Below are positions 35,549 to 46,770 of a DNA stretch of 64,000 nt, piece after piece (the stretch's first letter is position 1; each line of letters opens with the position of its first letter). The notes under the pieces are model-generated. The model ran no database searches and had not been told where the DNA came from. It saw only the letters and a program-made list of their open reading frames with translations. The position numbers and the translations under genes were made by a program. Source of the stretch: Paraphysomonas bandaiensis (Eukaryota > Chrysophyceae); contig CBFFRP010000011.1 in assembly GCA_965644295.1 (NCBI GenBank), positions 62,001 to 126,000 of the forward strand. The letters run 5' to 3'.

Positions 35549-36503
35549 TCAATCCTTCAACACCACTTACAAACCCTTTCAATAGTACTACGCTCTAGTC
35601 CGCATTTCGTTATCTTCCCAGTACTTCGTATGATATGATAATCTCGTGCTTATGTATGGAACATCCGCAGTGACGATATGATAGTAGAAATACCTCATAC
35701 CACGTACTTTATCAGTCATTTATGGAAGCACGCCATCGTCACTCATTATGATTCATACAACGTCATCATTGACTTGTAGTTTCTCATAGGTTACTAACGG
35801 GGGCATATCAACGGCTTTTTTCCCTGACAAAAATGTGGTGAAGTCACCAGCACCAGTTTGGAGTGAATCTCTTCCAGTGGGTGGAATTCCACAGCATGCA
35901 TTTTTTTTGGTGGGCAGGATCAAATATACGGGTTACATGAAATTTTCGTAGTTAATATAGTGAAAATACACTTTAGTGAGGATGATATGTACGGGTTACA
36001 AAATATATTCACGGTTTCAATGCAAATTACACGGGTTACATTCAGGAACATCCATAAAGCTCTTGTTGTGTATGGTGAAATACAGAGCCGAATGTAGAGA
36101 TAAAAGACGGAGACAGTCCGAGGTTGGACCGAAGGCTGACCGATTTTCTCCACCGACGCCGGCGTAAGGCAGGTAGAAGCCACACAAATGGCAACTTTCG
36201 TAGTTGAAATCCATTCAGAGTTTCGAAATTTAAATAAATTTATATTTTTGGGGGACTTTACTCTAAAAACTGAACTTTTACTTAAAACTGGATATTGATA
36301 TATAAAACCATACTATTTATAAAAAAAACAGGGTTTTGATTGTTTTGTACATGACCACCAGCAGGATATTCATCCTTCTATGTCCAAAACGTGGAAGAAT
36401 ACTGCCTGGATCCTGTTTGTCCTGAAGATATCCGCATCAGATACAGTCATAATTCACAGTCCACAGCATCACATTCACACTCTACAGTCACATACAATTC
36501 AAC
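35549..36503. promoter_or_regulatory. divergent intergenic region with ACGGGTTACA repeats
   Basis: About 1 kb between the receiver gene (-) and the CxxC gene (+). The word ACGGGTTACA occurs at about 35930, 35993 and 36033. No gene is supported. The 36100-36180 block is GC-richer but not coding-like. Confidence 0.4.
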
Positions 36504-37022
36504 ATGACATCTGATATCCTGGATATGGACTGGGATGAATTCCAACTACGAACTATCTTTCCAAACACTAAACCAGGCACTCCTCACGATGGTGTGAACT
36601 TGAGTTGCTTCTATTGTGGTGAGAGTGTCGTACAAGGAGATGACATCCACTGCATTAAAGGCGGGGCTATTTGGACTAAGTTCATACCTGATAGGATTAA
36701 GAGAGGCTCGAAGAGAATGTACAACAAATACAAGGAGTGCTATATCTATGCTGCCAATTGCAAAGGCTGTTCGAGATCTGTTGGGGCTGTGTACATGGAT
36801 CCCTATAAGGATGCAGACAAGCCTTTTCCCTGTGTGAAAGTAACTTATATGTATGAGGGCAGGAATAGTTCCATCTCTAACAGCACTGCATTGGATATCA
36901 TGTCTGCGGATGATGTCAAAAGTGTCGTGGATAATCTAACTGAATCTGAGGACCAGGAGGGGCGGACAGCTACGGGAGTGAAGCTTAACGCCCGTAATTA
37001 TAGTACAGGCTATTCTACTTGA
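36504..37022 (+). CDS. small CxxC (probable zinc-binding) protein of unknown family
   Basis: A single-exon frame of 172 aa with a Kozak-like start (CAACATGAC). Two CxxC pairs lie about 50 residues apart, in SCFYCGESV and NCKGCSRSVG, with further His and Cys between. This is the layout of a yippee/Mis18-type zinc fold, though I cannot match the rest of that family (YMDPYKDADKPFPCVKVTYM follows). The C-terminal 60 residues are Ser/Asp-rich and probably disordered. The zinc-fold idea is inference from cysteine spacing only. Confidence 0.7.
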   Translation: MTSDILDMDWDEFQLRTIFPNTKPGTPHDGVNLSCFYCGESVVQGDDIHCIKGGAIWTKFIPDRIKRGSKRMYNKYKECYIYAANCKGCSRSVGAVYMDPYKDADKPFPCVKVTYMYEGRNSSISNSTALDIMSADDVKSVVDNLTESEDQEGRTATGVKLNARNYSTGYST

Positions 37023-38281
37023 ACGTTCTACGTTGTGGTAGCTTGGCTAGAAGTATCATATTTCGTATGTATATGTCAAAGTGGTAAAGTCATCTCATCA
37101 CTCCAATTTTGCAATGGCTTTGTCAATGGTATAAATCGCATATTATTCGTAACATGGTATTGAAGTATTGAAAAAGTATGAAAAATTGTGTCGAAACCAA
37201 AACTTTATTTAAATAATAACAACGTACTGCGCACATCAATTAATGATTGCAGACAGCACATGTTCACAATAATTAGGCAGTCTCTTGCGACCAAGCCCGG
37301 TAAAGTTCCCCAACCTACCGCGCATATGGGTATTGAACCCCACAAGCATTGGAAACCTATCAATCAACTGGCACTGCCTTCGAAATTTTATGTTTTGTTT
37401 ATCCTAAGCTGTAATCCCAGCGCATATCATTCAGTATATTGTTTGATCCATTCATATTGATATCTAGCCACTTCATCTCTAATTGTCATTAAAGTGCTAA
37501 TACAATTATCCCCGTTTTGCCTCAAATAAAGTGTACTTTCGACCAGAACTCGAGTTAACAGAACGCTCATGTTAGCACCGGGAAAATATAGACATTCAAC
37601 TTCAATATTCTTCTGCCTCAACTATGATAATGTGACGTCAATAGTCATTAGCTATATTACACAATTTTAAGCAACCACAATTATGACTCAACATTCATAA
37701 GCTAATCATCAAACACTCTAAGTCGTCGCCTGATGTAGAATGTCAATCTTCATACTATTTCACTGTAGAGCTCAATGTCATAACGGATGTAGAAGGTGAT
37801 TTGAAGAAATACCTCATATCATACACTCAGCTTATGGCTTATACACATAGCGTTCGAGTAAGTTGCGCTCGAATTGTACATAAAAGTGATGATGATGCCA
37901 ACAAAAACAAGAAATCTTGTGCTACTACTATTTTTACATTCATCATCACATTTATGTACGACAGTCACTACCTCGCAATTTTCTATTTCCTCAGCTTCCT
38001 TCTGTGGTAGTACATATGGTGTAGCAATTATAGAAATTCGGGAGTATATCGTTAGCGTATAGTACGTATACGGAATTTGAAATACAGGAGTATATAAATA
38101 GTGATATCAGTATGTGCAAACACCGGGACAGAGATATAAAGAACCTCATGCTTCGTCCTGCGACCCCTTTTCTTAACAAAAGTTGTCAATTAGACGTGTT
38201 ACTGACTTTAAACATGTAAAATTCACCGGGTTCTATAAACTACTGCAGATAAAGGGAACATAGCTGCTACCCTAATAACAA
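37023..38281. other. intergenic stretch between convergent genes
   Basis: About 1.25 kb of AT-rich DNA. Several short frames on both strands (60-90 codons) lack motifs and overlap each other. No gene, RNA or repeat is supported. Confidence 0.5.
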
Positions 38282-39862
38282 TTATTGCCAACTATTCACA
38301 TACCAAGATTGATGTGCAAGCAAAGCGACATACACAGCAATACCAGCAACAGCACACGCAAGATACAGAAGTACCTCGGGCATCTTGTATTTTGACGGCG
38401 TTGCTCTTTCGCGAGCTAGCTGTCGTATACTAGCCATACTCATCTGCACACAAGCGTATAAGATAAAAGGAAACTGTGAGTATTGTATACTACAAATGTA
38501 ATGCACTTATATCATAAATACATACATATACAATACCACACCTCTCTATATGAATGATGAGATCCGCCGAATACTCCCACGAATTCTACAATGATCACAT
38601 TTATAATATCTTCAGGTAGGCCAGTACTATACTGCAACGCATGCATGGGATCCCGGCTCAGCAAAGCCTGCGCTTTCCACGCAAAATGGTGGGTTACAAG
38701 ACGGCTTGTTTCCCTCAGACTCCTGCCTGGATGACAAGAATTTTTCCAACTAATAAAATATCAGACATTGGTTACTCCAGCTCAACACTTTGTACACAAC
38801 CATCTACAAATCCGAAAAAACAATATACAAAATTGTGCATCACATTCTTGACTGAATATAAATATACAGAACATTGAAACATAGCAGATGTATACTCACT
38901 ACTGCATAAGCTCAATGGATTTCGATAAACGAATAAACTCTCTCGCTGGGACTGACGATGAGTGCGATCCCTGCCTCAGCACACACGTCTCCACCTCTTT
39001 GGCAAGGGCAACCTACACCATATTCATATCAACAATTAAATTTATAAAACTATTACCAAAGTACAAATTTATACTCTTTGATAAGAGTTCACATATCTAC
39101 ATAACAAACAGGAGAAATCCTAATACATCAATTGGTTGTAACATACGCACGATGGGATACAAGACAAGTAGTCCATCATACCGCTGTGCGACCATCGCTT
39201 CCAACTGTATCCACATTACATCCGTATACTAATAAAAGATATACGACTTCCCATATACCCCTAGATGCCACGAGATGCAAGGGAGTATGTCCATAATAGT
39301 TAACCTGATTCGGGTCAGCTCCAGCATCTAAAAATATCCTTGTAACTCTTGGGTCCAACGAATAATGCAATGGAGTAGATTGTGAATTGTTCTGAGACTG
39401 TACCGAAAGACCCTGTGCTATTAGCTCTTTGGCTGCATCAACATGTCCTACACTATGGAGCGCCGTGTTGCCACTCATGGCTCTCTGGTAGAGATTCACT
39501 CCATAGGCAATAAGTAACTTCACCATATCTGCTGTTGAGCACAAGTGAATTAAACCCCTTCCTTTGCTATCAACTGTATCGGTGTTTCCACTTACACGAA
39601 GTAATATGGCAACCTTGAGAAGATTATTGTTTATCACTGCATGACGTATAGCAATATGAACACTACCATCTTCTATACACTTATCAACCGTACTCTCCAT
39701 ACTGTTATAAATAGATACCACTTTAGGTGATAAAGCCGATAAAGATTCATGTTTCTTTTGTAGTAATCGTTCATTATCTGCCCTGTAATCATACAAATCT
39801 CTTTCTATGGACAGTAACGCTGATATGGACTCGCCCTCCTCTGTGGAGCTAAGATAAGACAT
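38282..39862 (-). CDS. ankyrin-repeat protein with C-terminal membrane anchor
   Basis: Exons 39862-39182, 39012-38900, 38749-38542 and 38443-38282 join in phase (387 aa). The first exon holds a short coiled-coil start and four to five ankyrin repeats (SVHIAIRHAVINN, GRGLIHLCSTADMVKLLIAYG, GNTALHSVGHVDAAKELIAQG, STPLHYSLDPRVTRIFLDAG, GHTPLHLVASRG, then WEVVYLLLVYG). Exons 2 and 3 encode a helical middle part. The last exon ends with a single hydrophobic helix (VLLYLACAVAGIAVYVALLA) and a 10-residue tail, so the protein should be tail-anchored with the ankyrin repeats facing the cytosol. It is a probable membrane-tethered adaptor; specific partners are unknown. Confidence 0.8.
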
Positions 39863-40414
39863 GACTAACACAGAGTTACCAAGTAGAAAGATATCTGAAC
39901 GAAATAATAATCACCATCTTCTATTTATTAATACATCAGAGCAGTATGGTACATCTCTCTATATATGTGAGTGGTATCCTGCTGTGCTTATATCTGCCTG
40001 ATATGGATGTATGTATGTATGTATGTGTAGATGCGATGAGTTCATGTCAAAATATCATTCAGGAATCCCAAAGAAAAAACCAAGAAACATACGGGTAAGA
40101 TACGGATATCTGGCTACCCAGTAGCCCGTATATAAAACGTAAGAAGAAAACAAACACCTTCTGTACCCTGTAGCCCGTCTAAATAGTGGGATATTACAAT
40201 ACATGCGTCACAAAACACACTGTAGCCCGTCTCTATTAAATTTTCAGTTCTATTTTTAGAATTCTTGCTAATTTTTTTTGTACGGACATGCCAGATACTT
40301 CTATATATGGCAATGTAACCGCCAAGCGTTGAAAATGCATGCATGGTTGTTGCATATATTCACAAGTTCCATTGCAACAAGCGAAAGATTCAGTAACATA
40401 TTCTTATAACAACA
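39863..40414. promoter_or_regulatory. divergent intergenic region with GTAGCCCGT repeats
   Basis: A 552-bp interval between the ankyrin/TM gene (-) and the Cys-rich gene (+). The word GTAGCCCGT occurs three times about 50 bp apart (near 40121, 40170 and 40222). A short GTAT run lies at 40008-40026. Confidence 0.4.
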
Positions 40415-41152
40415 ATGGTATCAATTGCTCAGGTGAGTAATTCTGTTATAATGCTTTATTTGTGTAATGTATTGTGCAGCCTTTCCTCGGATACAACGTC
40501 AGAGTCACCTCAGCTGCTGGCGATGACTTCTTCGTAAACTCACCATCTCTGCACGCCACTGATGTTCGAAAGCGTATCGAATGTAAATTTCCTGGTGTGG
40601 AAATTACCAAGATGAGCAATGGAACAATGGATTTGCTGTCACAGGAATCCGGGGCGATTGATGAGTCCGCCAGTGTTGAGATTGAGTATCTCCTTGCTGG
40701 TGGTGGATTTCAGGTCATCACAAAGCTTCCTGACGCTATCAATATCCACTTGTTGTGCTACAAGTGTGGATTGAAGGATTTTCCAAACTTCAAGTCCGAT
40801 TGGCTTTGTGAGGGTGTCTGTTGTTGCATTTTTAACAACTGTGGACTCAACGAATGCTTGCAATGTCAACTCTGTTGTCTTGACATCGGAAAGTTGACAT
40901 CCCCATCATTCAAGCTGAACACCTCGGTTCCGGTATGTAGAAAACTAGCCTCTGTATATATTGGTTGTGTTTATGATTTCCTAGGACTGCTGCGCTCTCA
41001 ATGTTCTTTGCGTCAAGTGCGGTTGCAAGAATCTACCGAATTTCATGTCCGAGGACTTCGTTGTCGAGAAGTGTCTGTGCTTCCACTCCGAATGTGGATT
41101 TGGCGACATGTTTAAAGACTGCCAATTATGCTGTCTTTCGCTTAAGTGTTAA
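40415..41152 (+). CDS. apparent ubiquitin-like domain joined to a cysteine-rich tandem-repeat tail
   Basis: Exons 40415-40432, 40480-40932 and 40985-41152 join in phase (212 aa). Residues about 7-80 alternate strands and one helix like a ubiquitin beta-grasp: YNVRVTSA, DDFFVNSP, ATDVRKRIECKF, GTMDLLSQES and SVEIEYLLAGGG, ending in a Gly triplet where ubiquitin has its processing site. The rest is two copies of a cysteine-rich unit: LCYKCGLKDFPNFKSDWLCE with its CCC and CQLCCL motifs, then LCVKCGCKNLPNFMSEDFVV with CQLCCL again. Many of the roughly 25 cysteines form CxxC or CC pairs, suggesting metal binding. The ubiquitin-like call is structural inference. I do not recognise the tail family. 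Confidence 0.65.
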
Positions 41153-41604
41153 ATTATTTTGTCGTGCTTGTACCTCACCTGTCAGTATAACAAGCACTTG
41201 GGTCATGCATCAAATGGTAGTATGGTTCATTTATGAGAAGTCGTTTCATAAAAACGGTTATAATAAGAGTCGAATTTAAAAAGTTTAGAAAATTATACCT
41301 TGGTGGTAATTGAAAGAAAGTAAAAGCTGTAGAATATTATATGTAGATTTGACATGCGGATGGTGAAAAGACTTGAGTACCTGAACGTTGAACTAAGTCA
41401 ATAATCAGTTATTAGAATTGTAACCAACATCTCTCGTCATTCATTAATTTATGTCATCTCTACTACCAATCAATATTGTCAAGATCTTAGTTAATCATGT
41501 CGCCTTAATTAATCATTCTAACAATACTCAATCATTAAAATTATAATTATAATCAATATGAGCAACATGCCTCATCCTTCGTTGATGTTCGCTAAAATTA
41601 TAAC
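41153..41604. other. AT-rich stretch upstream of the copia insertion
   Basis: No gene is seen. The copia element inserted at its right edge, duplicating ATCTC (41605-41609). Confidence 0.55.
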
Positions 41605-41609
41605 ATCTC

Positions 41610-41902
41610 TATTAGAATATGGACTGTATCCTAGTATATTCAATGTGGTACTTGAAGACAATGTACGAGAATACAGTGAAGTATGGTGATGTGTAGATGC
41701 TGTTATGATATTGAGAAAACTGAAATAGTTTGCTCTTTCAAGATATGTTTAGTAGCGAAAGGTCTACAGAAGTAGTGATTTATGCATGGCACAAAACGAG
41801 CTTGTGTTGTTTAACACAATTCGTGTAAACGATATTAATAAATCTATCTAGTCTAACAACTTAATCTCTCTTTGATCTAAGTAAAATGAGCATTTCCCAA
41901 CA
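41610..41902 (+). repeat. 5' LTR of the copia element
   Basis: 293 bp, identical to the 3' LTR by eye. It contains the start codon of the polyprotein (41886), 17 bases before the LTR end. Confidence 0.95.
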
Positions 41903-44900
41903 TGGTAGCGAGCGAGGAGGAGAGAAGGAGGATAGAGGAGTAGTTCCTCAGTTCAACGAGACTAACGTTGAACAATGGATTGAGGACTTCGAGACATTCC
42001 TTATGAGGAAGGAACAAAGCGAGGTAGCGGTGGAACTGCCACCTAAGGAGAGCGACTTCGGGGAGCAGCCACTTACGTTGATGGAGGAGAAGGCGTACAG
42101 ACAGGCTGTGAAGAGGTATTGGAAGGCGAACGCCATAGCTTATTCTTACTGCAGGGATGCGGTGCAGCATTCCCCGAAAGCGCTGCGTAAATTCCATCTT
42201 ACCCACAAAGCGTTCAAGGCAGAAGGGAGTGGTGTAAACAGGTTCAAAACACATGTAATGATTGATGAGTTGAAGAAGTGTTTTGCTGGAGGGAAGCAAA
42301 ATAGGATCAGTGACCTCTTAACTCAATATGGTTCTTTCCGTATGCGTCCGGAGGAGACGGCGAAGGACTACGTACTACGGTTCGAACTACTGCTGAAGGA
42401 ACTACAGGAGCAGCAGCAGGATATCTCGGAGGTATCAAAAACAAGTCGACTACGAGAAGGCTTGCTCAATGAAGAGTATGCTCAACTGAGAGTTGGATTA
42501 TACTTGATGGATGATGATGTTAATTATGTAACTGTATCACGTAAGATAGAAGGCTATGATGATACTATGGCTGGGAAGGAAGCGTTGGAGAAGAAGCGTA
42601 AAAGAGTGGAGGAGCTGAACCTGATAGACAGTAAGAAACGATATCGCAGAGAGAGGGATCATCGTAAGAAGAACAACGGTAAGAAGAAGCCGATGAAGAA
42701 GGATACAGAGATTACAGGGCAGCGACCTGGAAGTGCCGAATATACTGGGTGCAGAAATTGTAAGTCAAAGGAACATCTTGCCATCGATTGTCCAGCATCG
42801 AAAAAGAAGTACTCGCAAAGCAAGAGCAAGGCTGTGAGGTTTCAAGATGGAAGGAAACCAGACAAAAGACTACTTACAGTTGAAAACATCAGGCGTGGAG
42901 AGCCAGCGGATTTGTCTGACGATGACGAAGCAAATATGATCGAGCAACAGGAAGAGTATCACTTGTCATGTAATGTGTATGAGACGAATATATGCAGTAG
43001 TGTGCATGAGGATATTCACTATACATACATTGATACCTGTTGTTCGTCATCAATGTTTTTGATAAATGATGTGAATATACTTGATAGTCATATGCACACA
43101 TCAAAGGTTATTAATGGTTCGAAAAAAGGGTCAGAGATATGCGTCACGAGTGTAGGTTCCCGTGGAGCATGGAAGAACATTGAGGTATCAAGTCAGATAA
43201 ATCGGTGTCTTTGTTCTGGACGGAAGTTGAACGATATGGGATATCGATTTACTGTATGGTATGGTATACAGATATATGACAGAAATACGGATGAGCTGGT
43301 GTTGGAGGGACCTATGAAGAATGGAATGACTGCTGTGCCAACACAGCAGTTATTGGAGCTTCCAGACGTATCGACATCCAGTGATTCAGAAGTAAATCTC
43401 AGTGACCGTACGGGTGAGGATGAACTGGAGCTGTTACATAGGAGAGCGGGTCATTTTAACAAGCATGCGTTGGTAGAAGCCCACAAAAGAATGCTAATTA
43501 TTGGGACTGGACTGAAACGAAAACATCTCTCGAAACGTGTTTCCAAAGAACAGTGTCTATGTGATGTATGCGCCAGGGCGAAGATCACCAGAGTAAGTTT
43601 TCGGACAAAGGATGAGGACTCCGTTCGTCCAAATTTCTCGGCCGATGTAGCAGTATACTTAAATTGTCCAGCTCGAGGAGGGGAAATATATGTGCTCAAA
43701 CTAACACACCATGCCAGTCGGATGTTCTGGTCGGAAGGGCTTGTTCATAGGACTGGGTCATCGGTACTGCAGGTTTTCAAGAAGATTTTTGAAGGAGATG
43801 TGAAAAGGTACAAATTAGAAATGCATCATTACCATGCAGATGGAGCAGGGGAGCTAATATGTGATGAGCTGCGACAATATCTTAGGTCACAGGGTTGCTA
43901 TCAACATACGTGGAGCTCTACGGACTCTCCTGAGATGAACGCGATTGAGGAGCGGAAATTCAGGACCTGTGGTGAGATGACATTAGCGATGCTGATTCAG
44001 TCAGGATTGCCTTCACAGTTTTGGCTAGATGCCTACATGGCAGCCAGGTACATATTAATTCGATTGCCTACAAAGACAGCGAAGGGGTATATGTCCCCTC
44101 TTGAATTTTTGACTGGTGAGGCTCCCAACCTGAAATATCTCAGAGTATGGGGGTGTCGTGCGTATGTCCTCACTACAAAGGCGGATCGACGGAAAGACTG
44201 GGACGACAAGGCCCTTATCGGATATCTGATAGGATATTCAGATGAAAAGGTAGGATATGATGTATATCTACCTGCGACTGATAGGGTCGTCACGTCGGTA
44301 CATGTATTAACTGATGAGTCCATACCGTCACGCTCGGAGAGCTATTTCGCTGAGATAGATGCTCTTCGAGTGAAGGAGGCCGAGAGACCGAAGATTGTGT
44401 CTGACTATGCGGGCTTAGAAGGTACATATCATATTGATGATGAGGATGGTCTTCTCTACAAGACCACGAGAGTAGTAGAACGAAAGGGGGTAATAGTAGC
44501 CTATCGATCTCTGGTAACTGCAGGTCGGAAGCATATCGAGCACCGGGTGCCGATTCACGTCGAGGACGTAGTGCGAATGACTGCAGAAACTCCCGGGAAT
44601 ACCGGATATATAGGAAAGGGGGACGCCCTGAGTACTATGCCAGCCAGGGTGCTGGACCAGGGAAGACCTGGAGGGTTACAGGAGAGTCCTGACCCAACCT
44701 GTCAGGAGACAGCTGTGAGGTTGCAGACCTCTGAAGACTATGAGTCTGGGGTTGTGAGCGGGGCTCCTCCCACAACGCACGATGTGCGTGCTCAGGATGA
44801 GCAAGGTACGGGTTCTTATATACCTCGTCGACCGATTGAACTAGATGGTGATGGTCGGGTCCGACGCAAACGGCTGCAGCGGAGACTGGCAAACGCGTCA

Positions 44901-46292
44901 GTTTTAGGAGAGATTAATATGGTTGAAGTACCGGATGCGCATAATATTGATCTTAACCATGCAGAGACAGAAGATATCAAGATACCAAATTCATATGCCG
45001 AGGCAGAGAGATCTCCACAGTATCAACAATGGAGAAAAGCTCGAATGGTGGAGAAGACATCATTGCTGAAAAGACGTGTCTTGAAGATCGTGAAAATTCC
45101 AAGCGGAGTGAAATTAGTTAGAGCGAAATATGTGCATACGGTGAAGCGAGACATACTAGGGAATATAGTAAAGTACAAGGCTCGGCTAGTGGCATTAGGA
45201 AATCTCCAAGAGAAGAAGGAGGAGGAGCCGTCCACTTTCGCTCCAGTGGTTAAGGGTATAACCATTAGACTAGTGTTAGCGATTGCGTTTATGTTACAGA
45301 TGCATGTGCATCAAATAGATGTATCATCCGCATTTTGCTATGCAGATCTGGAGGATGACGTTTATATGGCACCTCCACCAGATGAGGAATTACTAGCTGG
45401 ATGGTGTTTTCAACTAATCAAGGCATTGTATGGACTGCGATCTTCACCGCGACAGTGGAATAAACATATTGACAAGTTTATTAAATCATTGCATTTTACT
45501 CCGTGTATTTTGGATACGTGTTTGTATATGCGATGGAGTAACGGAAAACTGCATTTATTATTGATATATGTTGATGATATCATAATTGCATCCGCTGATC
45601 TGACTTACTTGGAAAGCGTAAAGCGTAGGTTCTGTGAAACATTCGAGATGCATGATCTGGGAGTGTGTAAGCGATTTCTGAACATCAGGATAACCAGAGG
45701 AGAAAATTGGTATATGTTAGATCAATCTGAGTATGCTAAGAATATTATCAAGAAATTCAGCTCAGTTATGGGAAAGAGTAGTAAGAATAAGGAGGCCCCA
45801 CTACCTACTAATGTTCAGGATCTGTTGGCAGAGGAACGTGAACTTACGGAGGAGCAGAAGCAGTGGGTTGACTCATTTCCGTATCGGCAAATTATTGGAG
45901 CAGTGTTGTATCTAGCAATGCATACTAGACCTGATCTGGCTTATGCAGTGGGGTTATTGTCTCGATTTAGTAGTTGTCCGACATATGCATCGTGCAAACT
46001 GGCGATTCACTTATTGAAATATTTGCGTGGAACAATTGATGAGGGCATCAGATTCAGTGGGAGTGAGTTCGACTTACATGTGTTCAGTGATTCAGATTGG
46101 GCTGGTGATAGACTGACTCGGCGATCGACAACAGGATACATTGTGTTCTTATGTGCAGGCGCATTGGCCTGGCAGTCTAAACTACAGACCACAGTTGCAA
46201 CTTCGAGCATGGAATCTGAATATATGGCGGAGTATGCGGCTATGCAAGAACTGGTGTGGCTTCGGGGGTGTTCAAGGAGCTCGGGCTCTTAG
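41886..46292 (+). CDS. copia Gag-Pol polyprotein (truncated by a frameshift)
   Basis: 1,468 codons. Gag has a UBN2-like helical region (about residues 20-230) and a CCHC zinc knuckle (289-302). The protease site reads DTC at 383-385 instead of DTG or DSG. A pre-integrase zinc segment (LLHRRAGHF and CDVCARAK) precedes the integrase triad D587, D652, E688 with 35 residues between the last two. The reverse transcriptase carries YVDD at 1228-1231. RNase H begins near SDSDWAGD. The frame ends early because of a one-base deficit in a G run (46264-46268), leaving the RNase H end in another frame. The ATG lies inside the LTR and the frame runs through the primer-binding site, as in yeast Ty1. The break could be a real mutation or a homopolymer sequencing error. 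Confidence 0.93.
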   Translation: MSISQHGSERGGEKEDRGVVPQFNETNVEQWIEDFETFLMRKEQSEVAVELPPKESDFGEQPLTLMEEKAYRQAVKRYWKANAIAYSYCRDAVQHSPKALRKFHLTHKAFKAEGSGVNRFKTHVMIDELKKCFAGGKQNRISDLLTQYGSFRMRPEETAKDYVLRFELLLKELQEQQQDISEVSKTSRLREGLLNEEYAQLRVGLYLMDDDVNYVTVSRKIEGYDDTMAGKEALEKKRKRVEELNLIDSKKRYRRERDHRKKNNGKKKPMKKDTEITGQRPGSAEYTGCRNCKSKEHLAIDCPASKKKYSQSKSKAVRFQDGRKPDKRLLTVENIRRGEPADLSDDDEANMIEQQEEYHLSCNVYETNICSSVHEDIHYTYIDTCCSSSMFLINDVNILDSHMHTSKVINGSKKGSEICVTSVGSRGAWKNIEVSSQINRCLCSGRKLNDMGYRFTVWYGIQIYDRNTDELVLEGPMKNGMTAVPTQQLLELPDVSTSSDSEVNLSDRTGEDELELLHRRAGHFNKHALVEAHKRMLIIGTGLKRKHLSKRVSKEQCLCDVCARAKITRVSFRTKDEDSVRPNFSADVAVYLNCPARGGEIYVLKLTHHASRMFWSEGLVHRTGSSVLQVFKKIFEGDVKRYKLEMHHYHADGAGELICDELRQYLRSQGCYQHTWSSTDSPEMNAIEERKFRTCGEMTLAMLIQSGLPSQFWLDAYMAARYILIRLPTKTAKGYMSPLEFLTGEAPNLKYLRVWGCRAYVLTTKADRRKDWDDKALIGYLIGYSDEKVGYDVYLPATDRVVTSVHVLTDESIPSRSESYFAEIDALRVKEAERPKIVSDYAGLEGTYHIDDEDGLLYKTTRVVERKGVIVAYRSLVTAGRKHIEHRVPIHVEDVVRMTAETPGNTGYIGKGDALSTMPARVLDQGRPGGLQESPDPTCQETAVRLQTSEDYESGVVSGAPPTTHDVRAQDEQGTGSYIPRRPIELDGDGRVRRKRLQRRLANASVLGEINMVEVPDAHNIDLNHAETEDIKIPNSYAEAERSPQYQQWRKARMVEKTSLLKRRVLKIVKIPSGVKLVRAKYVHTVKRDILGNIVKYKARLVALGNLQEKKEEEPSTFAPVVKGITIRLVLAIAFMLQMHVHQIDVSSAFCYADLEDDVYMAPPPDEELLAGWCFQLIKALYGLRSSPRQWNKHIDKFIKSLHFTPCILDTCLYMRWSNGKLHLLLIYVDDIIIASADLTYLESVKRRFCETFEMHDLGVCKRFLNIRITRGENWYMLDQSEYAKNIIKKFSSVMGKSSKNKEAPLPTNVQDLLAEERELTEEQKQWVDSFPYRQIIGAVLYLAMHTRPDLAYAVGLLSRFSSCPTYASCKLAIHLLKYLRGTIDEGIRFSGSEFDLHVFSDSDWAGDRLTRRSTTGYIVFLCAGALAWQSKLQTTVATSSMESEYMAEYAAMQELVWLRGCSRSSGS
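41903..41914 (+). other. copia primer-binding site
   Basis: The bases right after the LTR, TGGTAGCGAGCG, start with TGG as expected for a tRNA CCA end. The first seven bases match the 3' end of an initiator-tRNA-type primer, after which the match weakens. The site is translated as part of the polyprotein. Confidence 0.5.
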
Positions 46293-46597
46293 TTGCGAAG
46301 CCGACTCCATTCTTTATGGATAGCAAGAGTGCGAAAGATCTCTCCGAGAATCCTGTGTATCATAAGAGGTCGAAGCATATAGACATCAAGTATCACTGGG
46401 TGAGAGAGCATGTAAATGGAAAATTTCCTACGGCAAAGTTGATTCATGTGTCGACGGATGATATGGCGGCTGATATTTTCACGAAGGCATTGTCAACGAA
46501 ACTTTTCAGTCGTCATGAGAAAACTATTACCGGGGTTAAGAGAAGTGTGTCAACCAGAGTTGAGGAGCAGCAGAAGAAGCGACCCCGAAGAGGTTAA
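46256..46597 (+). pseudogene. frame-shifted C-terminal end of copia RNase H
   Basis: The terminal RNase H motifs (KHIDIKYHWVREHV, DDMAADIFTKAL) are in a frame one base away from the main polyprotein. The frame stops at 46595-46597. The shift coincides with a five-G run at 46264-46268. Only the break is noted here. Confidence 0.9.
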
Positions 46598-46770
46598 AGG
46601 TGTGTTTTAGTGGGTGAGAATCCCACATAACTATATATCTAGTTGACTGCTAGTTATATATGTATCTTGATAAGATTTCACATCTATTTTACCTATGAGA
46701 CTAGTTTATAGCATGAAGATCACTGTACTCATTGTTGTTTCGTATCACTGCATTCTACATTGAGTGGGAG

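Noticed and set aside
41877-42299. Minus-strand frame of 140 codons inside the copia element
   Set aside because: Antisense shadow of gag, which has clear domain evidence on the plus strand.
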